From contig JAAUZC010000053.1 of assembly GCA_014804795.1 (NCBI GenBank), positions 90,147 through 154,146 on the forward strand: a stretch of DNA of 64,000 bases, written 5' to 3'. A program made the position numbers and the translations under genes. The notes beneath the pieces were generated by a model, which worked only from the letters and a program-made list of their open reading frames with translations, ran no database searches and was not told the origin of the DNA. This document shows positions 52,124 through 62,284 of the stretch, one piece after another (position 1 is the stretch's first letter; every line of letters begins with the position of its first letter). This DNA is from Lachnospiraceae bacterium. Its GTDB lineage: Bacteria; Bacillota; Clostridia; Lachnospirales; Lachnospiraceae.

Positions 52124-53919
52124 GAAAGCAAAATGCAGAGTTTAAGACTGCTTTTACTTCGGAAGCAGAACACGATCTGAAAAATACAGATTATTTCGGC
52201 TTTGTGGAACTGGATGATTTTGCATGTTATGTGATGGCGGACGGAATTGATGACCAGATGGATGCGATTAGCGCCCGTCTGGCGGTAGCCGCTGTAGTCA
52301 GTACATTTTCGGAATCCCCGTCTATGAGCAAACGAACCATGCAGGCATGTCTGCATGCAGCAAACAGGGCACTTCTGGAAGCAAGGAGCAGAATGAAATT
52401 AAAAGCATCAATCATTGTGGTGCTCACTAATTATGTGAAGTTGCGGTATGGACAGGCGGGAAATATACGTTTGCGTTTGTATCGCAATGGTTTTATCCGG
52501 CTGGAATCTACAGACCAGTCTCTGACAGCGGATCTTGTAAAAGAGAAACGGGTAGAACGAGATATGGTCTCAATCCATGAAGAGCGGAATAACCTGTATG
52601 CTTATCTGGGGCAGGAAAAAGAGTTCCATCCGTTTATTTCCCCAAAAATCAAACTGGCGAACACAGATGTAGTGGCCTTATATACCAAAGGTGTCTGGGA
52701 ACATGTAGATGAAGGGGAACTGAAGGATGTAATTGCAGAAGCTTCAAATGAACCGCAGGAACTGGTTGACAACGTGGAAGAGCTGCTTTTGTCAAGGCAA
52801 CCTGAAAATCTTGGGAAATATACATTTGCCGCCCTTTTTATCAATAAAGTATTCACAGACCCTAATAAAAAGCGGCGAATGCGGAGGATTCTGATGGCTG
52901 TTATACCGGTTCTTATGATCTTGATCGTGATAGCAGTCATCATGGTCACCCGTTATAACAGAAAAATGGAAAAGAAAGAGCAGATGGAGCTCGGATATAT
53001 GGACACCATTGAATACATTCAGGCCGACAACTATGTACGGGCCGAAGAGAGGTGTATGGAGGCTCTTGTTTTAGCAGAAGAATTGAAAGATGTGCAGATG
53101 CAGAAGGAACTGGGAAATTACCAGAAACTGATCGAGACGGTTCTTTTGGCAGAGCAGCAGCTTGATAATAAAAAATATGCAGAAGCACAGGAGGGTTACA
53201 GGCAGGCGGTAAACCGTTCCAGATATGTGGATAATGTTGGAATGGAATATATTAATGACAAACTGCTTTTAACATCAAATTATATTTCTGTCTATGACAT
53301 GATCAATCTGGGAGACACACTGGCGTTAAATCTCCAATATGACAAAGCGGAGGATAAATATCTGGAGGCCAAGGCGCTTGCCGGCAGAATTTATTTTGAT
53401 GAGGGACGAACCAGTGCTATGGATGCACTGGAAAAGCTCTATACAGACCAAAAAGCGGAAAAAGAAGCGGAGAATGAGGAGATAAAGGCGCAGTTAGTTC
53501 GGCAGGAATCAGGGGCCAATTATATATCCAAAGGGGATGAAGCCTTTGCCCGAGGAGATTATGAAAGCTCTCTGGTATATTATACTTCCGCAAAGCAGAT
53601 ATACAGCGATATGGGAGATGATATCCAGACGGCTGTGGCAGAGGAAAAGTTTGCCATAACACATCAGAAAATAAAAGAGAGGAATACACAAATACAGGAA
53701 GCGGAAAGTTATATAGAACAGGCCGGGAAAGCAGCATACGCGGCGGATTATATAACGGCCAAGAAATATTATCTTTTGGCAAAGGATGTATATGCATCTC
53801 TGAAAATGGAGGATAAATTGGATGAAATAACGCGGAAAATGGATGCACTGGATATAAAAGCTGAACTGGAACCAAAAACAGAAAATCTGCAGGAGGGTAT
53901 TACGGAGTCGGCAGGATGA
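52120..53919 (+). CDS. Degenerate PP2C-like domain fused to TM and helical/TPR-like region
   Basis: VMADGIDDQMDAISARLA retained, but DG and DN motifs replaced (LYTKGVWEHV, LGKYTFAALF); TM ILMAVIPVLMILIVIAVIMV; repeated helical segments. Confidence 0.7.
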   Translation: MRKQNAEFKTAFTSEAEHDLKNTDYFGFVELDDFACYVMADGIDDQMDAISARLAVAAVVSTFSESPSMSKRTMQACLHAANRALLEARSRMKLKASIIVVLTNYVKLRYGQAGNIRLRLYRNGFIRLESTDQSLTADLVKEKRVERDMVSIHEERNNLYAYLGQEKEFHPFISPKIKLANTDVVALYTKGVWEHVDEGELKDVIAEASNEPQELVDNVEELLLSRQPENLGKYTFAALFINKVFTDPNKKRRMRRILMAVIPVLMILIVIAVIMVTRYNRKMEKKEQMELGYMDTIEYIQADNYVRAEERCMEALVLAEELKDVQMQKELGNYQKLIETVLLAEQQLDNKKYAEAQEGYRQAVNRSRYVDNVGMEYINDKLLLTSNYISVYDMINLGDTLALNLQYDKAEDKYLEAKALAGRIYFDEGRTSAMDALEKLYTDQKAEKEAENEEIKAQLVRQESGANYISKGDEAFARGDYESSLVYYTSAKQIYSDMGDDIQTAVAEEKFAITHQKIKERNTQIQEAESYIEQAGKAAYAADYITAKKYYLLAKDVYASLKMEDKLDEITRKMDALDIKAELEPKTENLQEGITESAG

Positions 53920-53953
53920 TCATACAAAGGATTTACATACAGGAGATATAAAG

Positions 53954-55255
53954 ATGGAAAATATTCAGGGCTTTGATATGAAAGCGTATATTGAAAAACG
54001 CATGTTAGAGATAACAGATCTGGAAGAACGGAAGCTGTTTAAAAAAACGGTCGGGGATATTCTTCTTTCTTTATATGATTATAACAAAGAATCTTATAAA
54101 AAACTGGAAAAGCAGATTCTGGAAGAATGCAGCCTCTCACAGGAGAAATATGCCATCTATGTTACTATGACAGACCGACGGCATTATGACGCAACGGATA
54201 ATTTTATGCACCCTATGCGCCCTGATGATATAAAAGAGGAAAAGGTGAGTTATCAGGATATTCAGAGTGCTCTGTCAAAAAAAGAAGAACTGAAACTATA
54301 CACGATATTTTTTCAGGGAAGTACATCACAGATTTACAAGCTGCTTCATCAGAAAGAGAGAGTTTTTCAAGGGAGGATCAGAACAGAAAAAAGAGAATAT
54401 AATGCAACCTTTTTGGTAAGACAGAACAGGGAGTATATAAATATGATTGAAGCCCTGTATTATATATTCGGCGCTAATTACAGAACCTGGTTTACGGTTT
54501 GTACAGCATACATTACCAAAATGCTGGATGTATATCTCTGCGATGCGGAGAAAATAGAGGGAAAAGAAGAAGTTCTTGAAATCTGGATAGATTTTAAAGA
54601 GTATTCAGAACTGGTTCAATATGACGTGATCCCTTTATGGAATCTGAAACCGCTTACAGAAAAGACCAGTACTTATCCGAATCCCTGTATTGACAAGATT
54701 AACTATGAACATCAGATTTTTTCCCAGAAACTGGATCCCAAGTGTGAATATCTGATTCGGAATACCGATGTGGAAACTACCAATATCCGCCGCCTGAACG
54801 GGGATCTCTTTATCACTTGCCCAATCAATCAGCCCTGCGAGTGGCAGATGTATCAGGTGTGTCAATGTTCCGGAAAAGAGAATTATCCGTATCCCGTTCT
54901 TTCAAACCAGTATAAAGACAGCTTTTCCGGCAGTGTTACGGAAATGTTCAGAAAGAGCATTAAAACTAAAGGCGAAATGGCTCGACTGATAGAATCTTTT
55001 GACTACGGGGCATATGTAACTTTCAGTGGCTTCAGTATCTGCGAGAGCCTGCCGGAAGAATGTATTCCGGGAAACTATAATATGGATGGCTTTATTCGGG
55101 ACGAGATACGGACAGGAGGTTTTAGGCAGGCATTGATCATTGATTTTTCAGCCAAAGATCCGGCATGTTATTTGAATGAAGATATCATGAGTTTTCTGGT
55201 GACACAGGTACAGAGGGTATTTCCGGAATATCATTGTGCCGGACGGCTGATATAG
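53954..55255 (+). CDS. Uncharacterised protein, candidate baseplate subunit (TssF-position)
   Basis: 433 aa, no recognised domain; position in operon before a smaller subunit. Confidence 0.4.
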   Translation: MENIQGFDMKAYIEKRMLEITDLEERKLFKKTVGDILLSLYDYNKESYKKLEKQILEECSLSQEKYAIYVTMTDRRHYDATDNFMHPMRPDDIKEEKVSYQDIQSALSKKEELKLYTIFFQGSTSQIYKLLHQKERVFQGRIRTEKREYNATFLVRQNREYINMIEALYYIFGANYRTWFTVCTAYITKMLDVYLCDAEKIEGKEEVLEIWIDFKEYSELVQYDVIPLWNLKPLTEKTSTYPNPCIDKINYEHQIFSQKLDPKCEYLIRNTDVETTNIRRLNGDLFITCPINQPCEWQMYQVCQCSGKENYPYPVLSNQYKDSFSGSVTEMFRKSIKTKGEMARLIESFDYGAYVTFSGFSICESLPEECIPGNYNMDGFIRDEIRTGGFRQALIIDFSAKDPACYLNEDIMSFLVTQVQRVFPEYHCAGRLI

Positions 55256-55266
55256 GGGGATATAAG

Positions 55267-55974
55267 TTGAATTTTTTATGGGATATTGCGCTTTGTGCAG
55301 AGGAACAGGGGTGGAAAGAGAAAGAACTCTTTTTCAGACAGGCGAAAGAATACAGCCCGTTTTTTGAGCAGTCTTTTTCCTGTGTGAATGAAAGACAAAT
55401 GGAATCCGGTACAGTCGAGCTGAATCTGTTATATCGGTTTGCGGATATCTTTCAGGAAATACTGGCACCGGAAACAGTTGGACTGGAAGAAAAGGAATAT
55501 GAAGAGTTTTGTGATTATTTTGTGGATGCAGCGCTTCACACCATTTTATTTACGGATTTAAGGCATGGTCTCAGTAAAAGGGATATTTATATCCGTAAGA
55601 TACTGGCAGAACTGTTTGACGGGACATACTGGAAAGGGGCAGTAAAAAATTTCCGTCAGATCGAACATAAAAAGCAGAGCCGCCTTGCGGCATTGCTTCT
55701 GATACAGATGGAAACAGGCTCTTCTCTGATTATCTTCAGACGAGCAGTGCTGGTTTTGTATCCGGACGCCATGTTGTACCAGATGAAGAATGAACGAAAA
55801 AAGCTCCTTTTATATCTAAGCTGCCCGAAAACAACTGCTGCAGAACAGATGATGCAGTTTGCACAGGACATGTTTTTACCAATCGGATTTGATCTGCGAA
55901 TATTCTGGCAGTATCATTTCGGCATAATCGGGATAGAAGATACCATGAAGCTGGATGAGATGGCACTTTACTGA
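55267..55974 (+). CDS. Uncharacterised protein, candidate baseplate subunit (TssG-position)
   Basis: TTG start with AGGGGGA upstream; C-terminus DMFLPIGFDLRIFWQYHFGIIGIEDTMKL. Confidence 0.4.
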   Translation: MNFLWDIALCAEEQGWKEKELFFRQAKEYSPFFEQSFSCVNERQMESGTVELNLLYRFADIFQEILAPETVGLEEKEYEEFCDYFVDAALHTILFTDLRHGLSKRDIYIRKILAELFDGTYWKGAVKNFRQIEHKKQSRLAALLLIQMETGSSLIIFRRAVLVLYPDAMLYQMKNERKKLLLYLSCPKTTAAEQMMQFAQDMFLPIGFDLRIFWQYHFGIIGIEDTMKLDEMALY

Positions 55975-56000
55975 TCATTTACAGGAGGATCGGACAGACG

Positions 56001-58610
56001 ATGGATAAATATACCTATACACTAAAACAGAATCCCTATAGGGAAGAACAAACCAGTTACAGAAAAGAAGAACTGGAACTGATGACAACTTATCAGCTGC
56101 GGGATATCTGTTGGAGGGAGAGGATTATTAATGGGATTCAGGCACCTCTTGATAAGGATGCCCTGATCCGCCAGATTATGCGGTTCAGGGGAAGGAAAGA
56201 AGATCTGTTTATCACAAAATACAGTAAAAAGGGGATAGAGCGTCTGGAAAATGTGTTGCACACGGCCAGAATACACATATTGCCACAAGCGATACAGGGC
56301 TGCGCCAGGATCATTACCTATGCCGGAATTGGTGTTACCAGCGCAGATGGATTTACAATCGGCTACCTGCCCGAGATCGTGGATACGAATGCTCTTTTAG
56401 TAAGTGGGAATCAGATATGTACTGTTTTCCAGATACGGCAGTGCAAAGGACGGAAAGACAGGCTGTATCTGACAAAGTCTGCAGAGTTTCCCTGTAGGGA
56501 TTCCTCCATAAAGAGTTACCAGATCTACTGTATGGATCGAAAACAGTCAGATTTGCTCTTCCGACTGCATGAAGAGGAATATGAGATGCAGCCGGAACAC
56601 TTGAATTTCTACAGAGTGCCGGTCATGGATTTTCAGGTTCGTAAGCTGATGGAGATGGATATGCCCCTTGTTATCGATTTCGGGACAACAAATACAACGG
56701 CGGGCATATATCTGGATTCCAGTTACATAGAACAACTGGAAGGAGACCCGATTAAAGACTGCCTGCGGGAAAATGAAGCAAACTACGTTATGTACCAGAC
56801 AGATAAGGAAGAGGAATCTCCTGTTCTGCCGTCCATAGTGGGAGTGATCAATATTCAGGGGGATAAGATTCAATATGTATTTGGCCATCAGGCAAACCGG
56901 CTTTTTCATTCCAGTTATATTGATGAGGGATTTTGTGTTTTTTATGATATAAAACGCTGGATCAGTGATCCGGAGAGGCAGGAAGAACTGGTGGATCGGA
57001 GCGGGCACCGGTGTTATGTAAAGCGAAAAGAAATCATCAAAGCTTTCCTCCAATATGTTATAGACTGCGCAACCCAGCGTTTTAAATGCCGTTTTAGCAG
57101 TCTGCATATATCAGCGCCAGTTAAACAGAAAAGACTGTTTGTCAGGCTTTATAAAGAGATATTTCCGGAATACCGGATCATGGAAGAGACGGATATGCTG
57201 GATGAGGGCGTGGCGGTACTTTATAACTCGATCTCGGAACTGATCACGCAGAACCGGTTCCATAATAACGAAGAGCTGCAGGCACTGATCATCGATTGCG
57301 GAGGCGGAACCACGGATCTTTCCTCCAGCCGTTTCACCATCAATGATCAAAAGGTTTCTTACAGAATCCGCATTTCAACAGCTTATGAAAACGGGGACAC
57401 GGATTTTGGCGGGAATAATCTGACTTACCGCATTATGGAACTGCTGAAAATTGCCCTTGCCCATGAATTGGATGAGTCAGGAGGAATCCGGGTAAAAGAC
57501 ATTATCGAGAACCTGGGGACAGATATCTTTCGGAGAATCGACAGGGAAGGGGCAGATCAGGTATACCATCTTCTTGATACGGAATACCAAAAAGCAGAAT
57601 CGGTTATTCCCACAAGGTTTAAAGATTATGAACATAGAAGCAATACGGACTATTTTGCCGTAAAGAATAATTTTTATTTTCTTTTTGAGTTGGCAGAAGA
57701 GATTAAGAAGGTATTTTACGGGAAGGAAGATGCGCTGCGTGTGGCGGTCAGCAGCATTTCAATCTCTGAATCGGCGACGGTATGCGTGCCGGCCGACCGG
57801 TTTAAGCTGTCGGTATATACAGATGGCAGGCTACGGGTATTAAAAGACATTCCTACAGTATATTTGAGTATCAGCCAGTTGAACCGCCTGCTTCAAGGGG
57901 ATATCTACCGGATTGTGAAAAGGTTTATCGAAACGCCTTATGAAAATGACGCTCTACAGAATTATTCCATTATGCGTCTGACCGGACAGTCCTGTAAAAT
58001 CAATCTGTTCAGAGAAGCATTAAAGGAATTTATCCCGGGAAAGATTATTGAATCCTCAAAACGGAACCGGACAGAAGAGGAAGAATACGGACTGAAGCTG
58101 ATGTGTTTGGACGGGGCCATCAAATATATCAGGGACAGGCGTTTTGGATATGCGGATGTAACAATCGTGAGCGAACAGCCGGCATTTCCGTATATCGTGA
58201 CGGCAATCACCCATACGGGAGAGGAGCGGGCTCTGATACGCAGCCTGGACAGGGAGCAGACATGGGGGTATATCTCCAGAAATATGACAGATCTGACATT
58301 GCAGCTTTTTCTAAAAGATTTGAATGGGCAGCAGCGTTATAAGTATAACTGCTCTTTTAACCGCAATGAATTTAAAGCAGCAGAAGCAGAGGAAATCGTG
58401 GAAAAGTATCAGGGAAGGATTGTTCAGGATGATGTGGATTCCATTGTGGAGAAGGAACTGAGATCTTTTGTGTTGGCAGATGAGGAACGTTGGGGATTCC
58501 TTGTGGTGCCTGTTCTTCGTAAAGAGGAAAGACTTATGTTGGGACCGGATCAGTTCTTTCTGTTTGAGACGGAGGACTGGCTGACAAATTTCTTTGATGG
58601 AACAAAATAA
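56001..58610 (+). CDS. Hsp70/actin-fold ATPase-like protein
   Basis: LVIDFGTTNTTAGIYL (phosphate-1), LIIDCGGGTTDLSSSRF (phosphate-2), TAYENGDTDFGGNNLTYRIMELL; large non-canonical N- and C-terminal extensions. Confidence 0.85.
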   Translation: MDKYTYTLKQNPYREEQTSYRKEELELMTTYQLRDICWRERIINGIQAPLDKDALIRQIMRFRGRKEDLFITKYSKKGIERLENVLHTARIHILPQAIQGCARIITYAGIGVTSADGFTIGYLPEIVDTNALLVSGNQICTVFQIRQCKGRKDRLYLTKSAEFPCRDSSIKSYQIYCMDRKQSDLLFRLHEEEYEMQPEHLNFYRVPVMDFQVRKLMEMDMPLVIDFGTTNTTAGIYLDSSYIEQLEGDPIKDCLRENEANYVMYQTDKEEESPVLPSIVGVINIQGDKIQYVFGHQANRLFHSSYIDEGFCVFYDIKRWISDPERQEELVDRSGHRCYVKRKEIIKAFLQYVIDCATQRFKCRFSSLHISAPVKQKRLFVRLYKEIFPEYRIMEETDMLDEGVAVLYNSISELITQNRFHNNEELQALIIDCGGGTTDLSSSRFTINDQKVSYRIRISTAYENGDTDFGGNNLTYRIMELLKIALAHELDESGGIRVKDIIENLGTDIFRRIDREGADQVYHLLDTEYQKAESVIPTRFKDYEHRSNTDYFAVKNNFYFLFELAEEIKKVFYGKEDALRVAVSSISISESATVCVPADRFKLSVYTDGRLRVLKDIPTVYLSISQLNRLLQGDIYRIVKRFIETPYENDALQNYSIMRLTGQSCKINLFREALKEFIPGKIIESSKRNRTEEEEYGLKLMCLDGAIKYIRDRRFGYADVTIVSEQPAFPYIVTAITHTGEERALIRSLDREQTWGYISRNMTDLTLQLFLKDLNGQQRYKYNCSFNRNEFKAAEAEEIVEKYQGRIVQDDVDSIVEKELRSFVLADEERWGFLVVPVLRKEERLMLGPDQFFLFETEDWLTNFFDGTK

Positions 58611-58622
58611 GGAGGATTGGTT

Positions 58623-59399
58623 ATGTGGGTGCAGGCAATTCCGGTTTTTCAGGATATTCATATATTGAGAAAAAGCATGCTGGAGACACTTTCAGATTAT
58701 ACTTTCCTGACAGACAGGCTCCGGTATAAAGGTTATGGGAACGGGATACTGGCAGGCTGTGAGCTGACTACAACGGGAGATTCCATTGTACTGAATGAGG
58801 GCATCATCTTTTTTGAGGAGCAGATGTTTCTCATCAAGGAGCCCATCTCCATTATTTACCACCCGACCAATACTACAATAGTGCTGAAAATTTGTTTTTC
58901 TGATCAAGTGGAAAAGGATAATTTTATTTGCCGGGAGATCGATTTGATGCTGACTGAGGAAATGCTGTGTAAAAAGGGTGAGTTGGAGCTGTGTCGGTTT
59001 AAATTACAGGAAGGAGCGAAACTGCGTTTCCTGTATCAGGATTTTGGAGACCGGAATACGGAATTTGATACCTTAAATACAATCTATGCTCCATATTCCG
59101 TGAAAGGCGGAAGTACCCTGTCCCCGGATATCCTTCGGGAATTTGCGGAGGAGATGCTGAAAACAGAGGAACTTTCGGTGATAGATGAGCTGTTTGGCTT
59201 ACAGATATTGGGGAAAGAGAGACCGACAGATCTTAAGACGTTAGCGTCTTATTTGGAGCGCAGGGACAGGAAAAAAATGCAGGAGATTTCCAACATTGCG
59301 ATTTATAAAGAACTGGCAAGAATCCTGAGAGAAGTAAAATACGGGGAAAAGGCAGAGACCGGAAGTGTGAAAAAACGGTGGAATATTATGGTGGAGTGA
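58623..59399 (+). CDS. Uncharacterised protein, candidate TssK/receptor-like baseplate connector
   Basis: N-terminal beta-rich segment GYGNGILAGCELTTTGDSIVLNEGIIFFEEQMFLI; ATG 58623 after GGAGG. Confidence 0.35.
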   Translation: MWVQAIPVFQDIHILRKSMLETLSDYTFLTDRLRYKGYGNGILAGCELTTTGDSIVLNEGIIFFEEQMFLIKEPISIIYHPTNTTIVLKICFSDQVEKDNFICREIDLMLTEEMLCKKGELELCRFKLQEGAKLRFLYQDFGDRNTEFDTLNTIYAPYSVKGGSTLSPDILREFAEEMLKTEELSVIDELFGLQILGKERPTDLKTLASYLERRDRKKMQEISNIAIYKELARILREVKYGEKAETGSVKKRWNIMVE

Positions 59400-59404
59400 G
59401 AGAT

Positions 59405-60034
59405 ATGGGGCAATTTGAGTATTTTCTGGAACAAAATACGAAATTAAGAGAAAAGCAGTTTTGCGACTGTCTCAGGGAGTGTATGGAAAAGAGGAACGGA
59501 TATCTGGAGAAGGACGTTCGAATGGTATATGAAGAGAATAAAGAGGATATTACAGAATCTTTTCGGGCAGCATTCAGGGAAGGTATCAGACAAGTTGAGA
59601 TTATGCAGACTTCTTATGTGAAAGAGCTCATCTGCTATATCCATCTTTCTTATTTGCTCAGCAACGCCTTGACAGGGGAAAATAAAGTGAAGATTGATTT
59701 TTATGACAGGCGTTATTTTGCAGACTTACAGGAAGTAGACTGCTTTTGGGATTATGGAGTGCTATTTCCGACATACAAGCAGGAGCTGTTTGAGATGGAA
59801 TCCCAAATGAGACAGGAAGTGCCGCGTCTGACACTATATGAATTGCAGAAAGCCAGAACATATTTTCAGGTGGAAAATTTCATTGTATTAGGCTCCATAC
59901 TCCGGACTCTGATAAAGGAGGCGGAGATCAGAGAATATGCCGGCAGATATCTGGCTCCGGAAGCAAGGGTGTTTTATGGGGCATATCTGGATCAGGCGGA
60001 GTTGATCTGCAAATGGGAGAGGGAAAGAGGATGA
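59405..60034 (+). CDS. Uncharacterised helical protein of the injection-system operon
   Basis: Intact ORF, ATGA overlap with next gene. Confidence 0.5.
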   Translation: MGQFEYFLEQNTKLREKQFCDCLRECMEKRNGYLEKDVRMVYEENKEDITESFRAAFREGIRQVEIMQTSYVKELICYIHLSYLLSNALTGENKVKIDFYDRRYFADLQEVDCFWDYGVLFPTYKQELFEMESQMRQEVPRLTLYELQKARTYFQVENFIVLGSILRTLIKEAEIREYAGRYLAPEARVFYGAYLDQAELICKWERERG

Positions 60035-60561
60035 ACTGTTATTTACTGAAAGAACTGGGGGGAGCCAGGACACCGAATATTCAGAATTATAACCAGACGA
60101 TAAATTATCGAGCGTTTGAACAGAATCAGCCTTATAAGCTCCCGGAACGAAGCGTCTGTATACTGAATGCCCCATTTGATACCAGTATTGTTCTTTTTGA
60201 TCCGTTTCCATTATTCAGCTCGGAAGCTAAAAAATCACTGGAACTATTTTTATGGGACTGCAGATATAAGGAATTTATTTTTCTGGATCAGAAGAATAAT
60301 AAAAGAGAGAAGTATTTTCTGCCATTTTTTTACCGCATCAAGGGAAGATTAGGAAGACAGGAAGACGGAAAAGAAACAAGTGTGTATCTGGAATCTCCAT
60401 GGCCGAAAGACATTCCGGTAGTCTATCTGCAGACGGAGCAGCAGATTCTTGTACTGATCCGGCTGGATCTGTTGGAAAGTTTGATGAGGAAAGGATTATG
60501 CGGCGTGGAGGTAATTCCGGTCAAATTGCGAACAGGAGGTGCTATAGATGCCGAACATTGA
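60031..60561 (+). CDS. Uncharacterised protein of the injection-system operon
   Basis: Intact ORF overlapping both neighbours. Confidence 0.5.
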   Translation: MNCYLLKELGGARTPNIQNYNQTINYRAFEQNQPYKLPERSVCILNAPFDTSIVLFDPFPLFSSEAKKSLELFLWDCRYKEFIFLDQKNNKREKYFLPFFYRIKGRLGRQEDGKETSVYLESPWPKDIPVVYLQTEQQILVLIRLDLLESLMRKGLCGVEVIPVKLRTGGAIDAEH

Positions 60562-62284
60562 GGTTAATGCAACAGACGAGGAAGAGAATAAAGAAGAGCA
60601 TATAAGTGTTTATGAGTACATAGAAAAAAATTATAAAGAGGATTGGCTTAAAGAGAAAACGCCATGTGAAAATTTAGCAGATTTGGGAATCACATCTGCA
60701 AATCGGTGGGAACAGTTTGAATCTCTGTATCGGTCAAACTATGTGGATTATTCTGCAATATATATGTCTGACGCGGAGTTTCAGTTAAGACTGGTCAGGA
60801 AATATCAGGAAAAAGAAGAATATTATCAGACATATAATATACCGGCCGAAGAAAGGATCGATGTTTTCACAGACGAGGCAACCCATGAAAAAATATGGAA
60901 AGAGATGGAAGCATGCGCACAGATCCAGGCCGGCGACAGTGCAGCACTGGCGGCTTTTGAAGCAATAGGGGAGGGCGTGCTTCAGATGGAACATGAAGAC
61001 AGAGCGGCAATTTCGGAAGCAGCTCTGGATGGATCTAACAAACAGAAAAATGAGATGACTCAAGAAGCCCTGGAAGAGGCATTAAAAAGTAAGGCCGGAG
61101 ATGATCCGGAATATCTGGTCCGCGGGGCGGCTCTCAAATGCCAGTATGGTTCCCATACACGTTACCTGGATATGTATGAGACACATGGGGTCTATCTGAA
61201 TGACAAGCCGGTTATGCATAAAAAGGACTGCGAGGTCGGAAAGAATATCATGCCTTTTGGAATATGCACTTCCCCGGTACATAATCTGAATGAGACAGGA
61301 TCGCTCTTTGCAGGTGCGGATGTAGACCAGAAAGGCAATTATCTTCAGGCGCCGGAAGACATAGTCATGACGGGATTTTTGTGTAAACCGGAATTTGAAG
61401 ACAAAAGTTGTTGGGAGAATTGTAAAAGCGAAACAAAGATTGCGCAGACAGCAACAAAAGGGATGAAAAAGATAAATGAAGGTGATTGTTATGAGGCAAT
61501 CACAACAGCTTCCTATCTGATATGCAAACATGGAGGGCTGATTTATCCTGTGAGCAGCGGACAGTTAGACTATTCCAATTATGTCGCTCCATTTCAGAAT
61601 TATCCTTTTATCAATGATGAAAACAACGTGAAAGACAGAGAATTCAGCGAAGAAGAGGAACAGGCAGCATTTGAGAGATGGTGTGAGAATAATCTATCGG
61701 GAACCTGTCCTTATTACCCGGGGACAGATGAATACCTTGAATGGCATCAGGAAAAGATTGATGGACTGGTAGCCGACGATGCCTCCGATAAAAAGCTGAA
61801 AGCGGCGTATGAAGAGTGTTTGGATAATGCCTACTGGTATGGACTGGATCGTATGAATGCAGAGGCGAGAAGCGGTATTGAGGAAATGAGAGAAAAATAT
61901 AAAGAAGCCTTTCCAAATGATGCAGATGACATACAGGGCAGATATTCGGGGGAACGTCTTGATTATGGCTATAATACCCAGAAAAACCTGGCGGGAGCAA
62001 CGCCGGAGGAAAATAGTTTTTATCATTATTATACCCGGCAGGCAGAGGAGCTGAATGTAAGGCAGGAGGAACTGAAAGAGCAGCTGGCTGAAGCAAACAG
62101 TACAGGAGATCAGACCATAGTAGCCGCCGCTGCAAACCGGATGAGAGAATTCCGGGAAGAGAAAGAAAACATATATGGATATTTTGTGCGGGAAGTTGAG
62201 AGGTATGACGGTTACCTGGATGAAGAACAGAAAAGACAGATCCAGAAAATAAAAAATCTGTTCGGTGAAGGAGCGGGCCAATGA
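60548..62284 (+). CDS. DUF4280 (PAAR-like) domain protein with long N- and C-terminal extensions; candidate spike tip/effector
   Basis: YLVRGAALKCQYGSHTRYLDM...DCEVGKNIMPFGICTSPVHN...CKPEFEDKSCWENC...SYLICKHGGLIYPVSSGQ. Confidence 0.8.
   Translation: MPNIEVNATDEEENKEEHISVYEYIEKNYKEDWLKEKTPCENLADLGITSANRWEQFESLYRSNYVDYSAIYMSDAEFQLRLVRKYQEKEEYYQTYNIPAEERIDVFTDEATHEKIWKEMEACAQIQAGDSAALAAFEAIGEGVLQMEHEDRAAISEAALDGSNKQKNEMTQEALEEALKSKAGDDPEYLVRGAALKCQYGSHTRYLDMYETHGVYLNDKPVMHKKDCEVGKNIMPFGICTSPVHNLNETGSLFAGADVDQKGNYLQAPEDIVMTGFLCKPEFEDKSCWENCKSETKIAQTATKGMKKINEGDCYEAITTASYLICKHGGLIYPVSSGQLDYSNYVAPFQNYPFINDENNVKDREFSEEEEQAAFERWCENNLSGTCPYYPGTDEYLEWHQEKIDGLVADDASDKKLKAAYEECLDNAYWYGLDRMNAEARSGIEEMREKYKEAFPNDADDIQGRYSGERLDYGYNTQKNLAGATPEENSFYHYYTRQAEELNVRQEELKEQLAEANSTGDQTIVAAAANRMREFREEKENIYGYFVREVERYDGYLDEEQKRQIQKIKNLFGEGAGQ

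Noticed and set aside
56001-58610. Canonical DnaK chaperone
   Set aside because: Phosphate motifs fit the Hsp70/actin superfamily, but the long N-terminal region before the first motif and the C-terminus do not look like DnaK.
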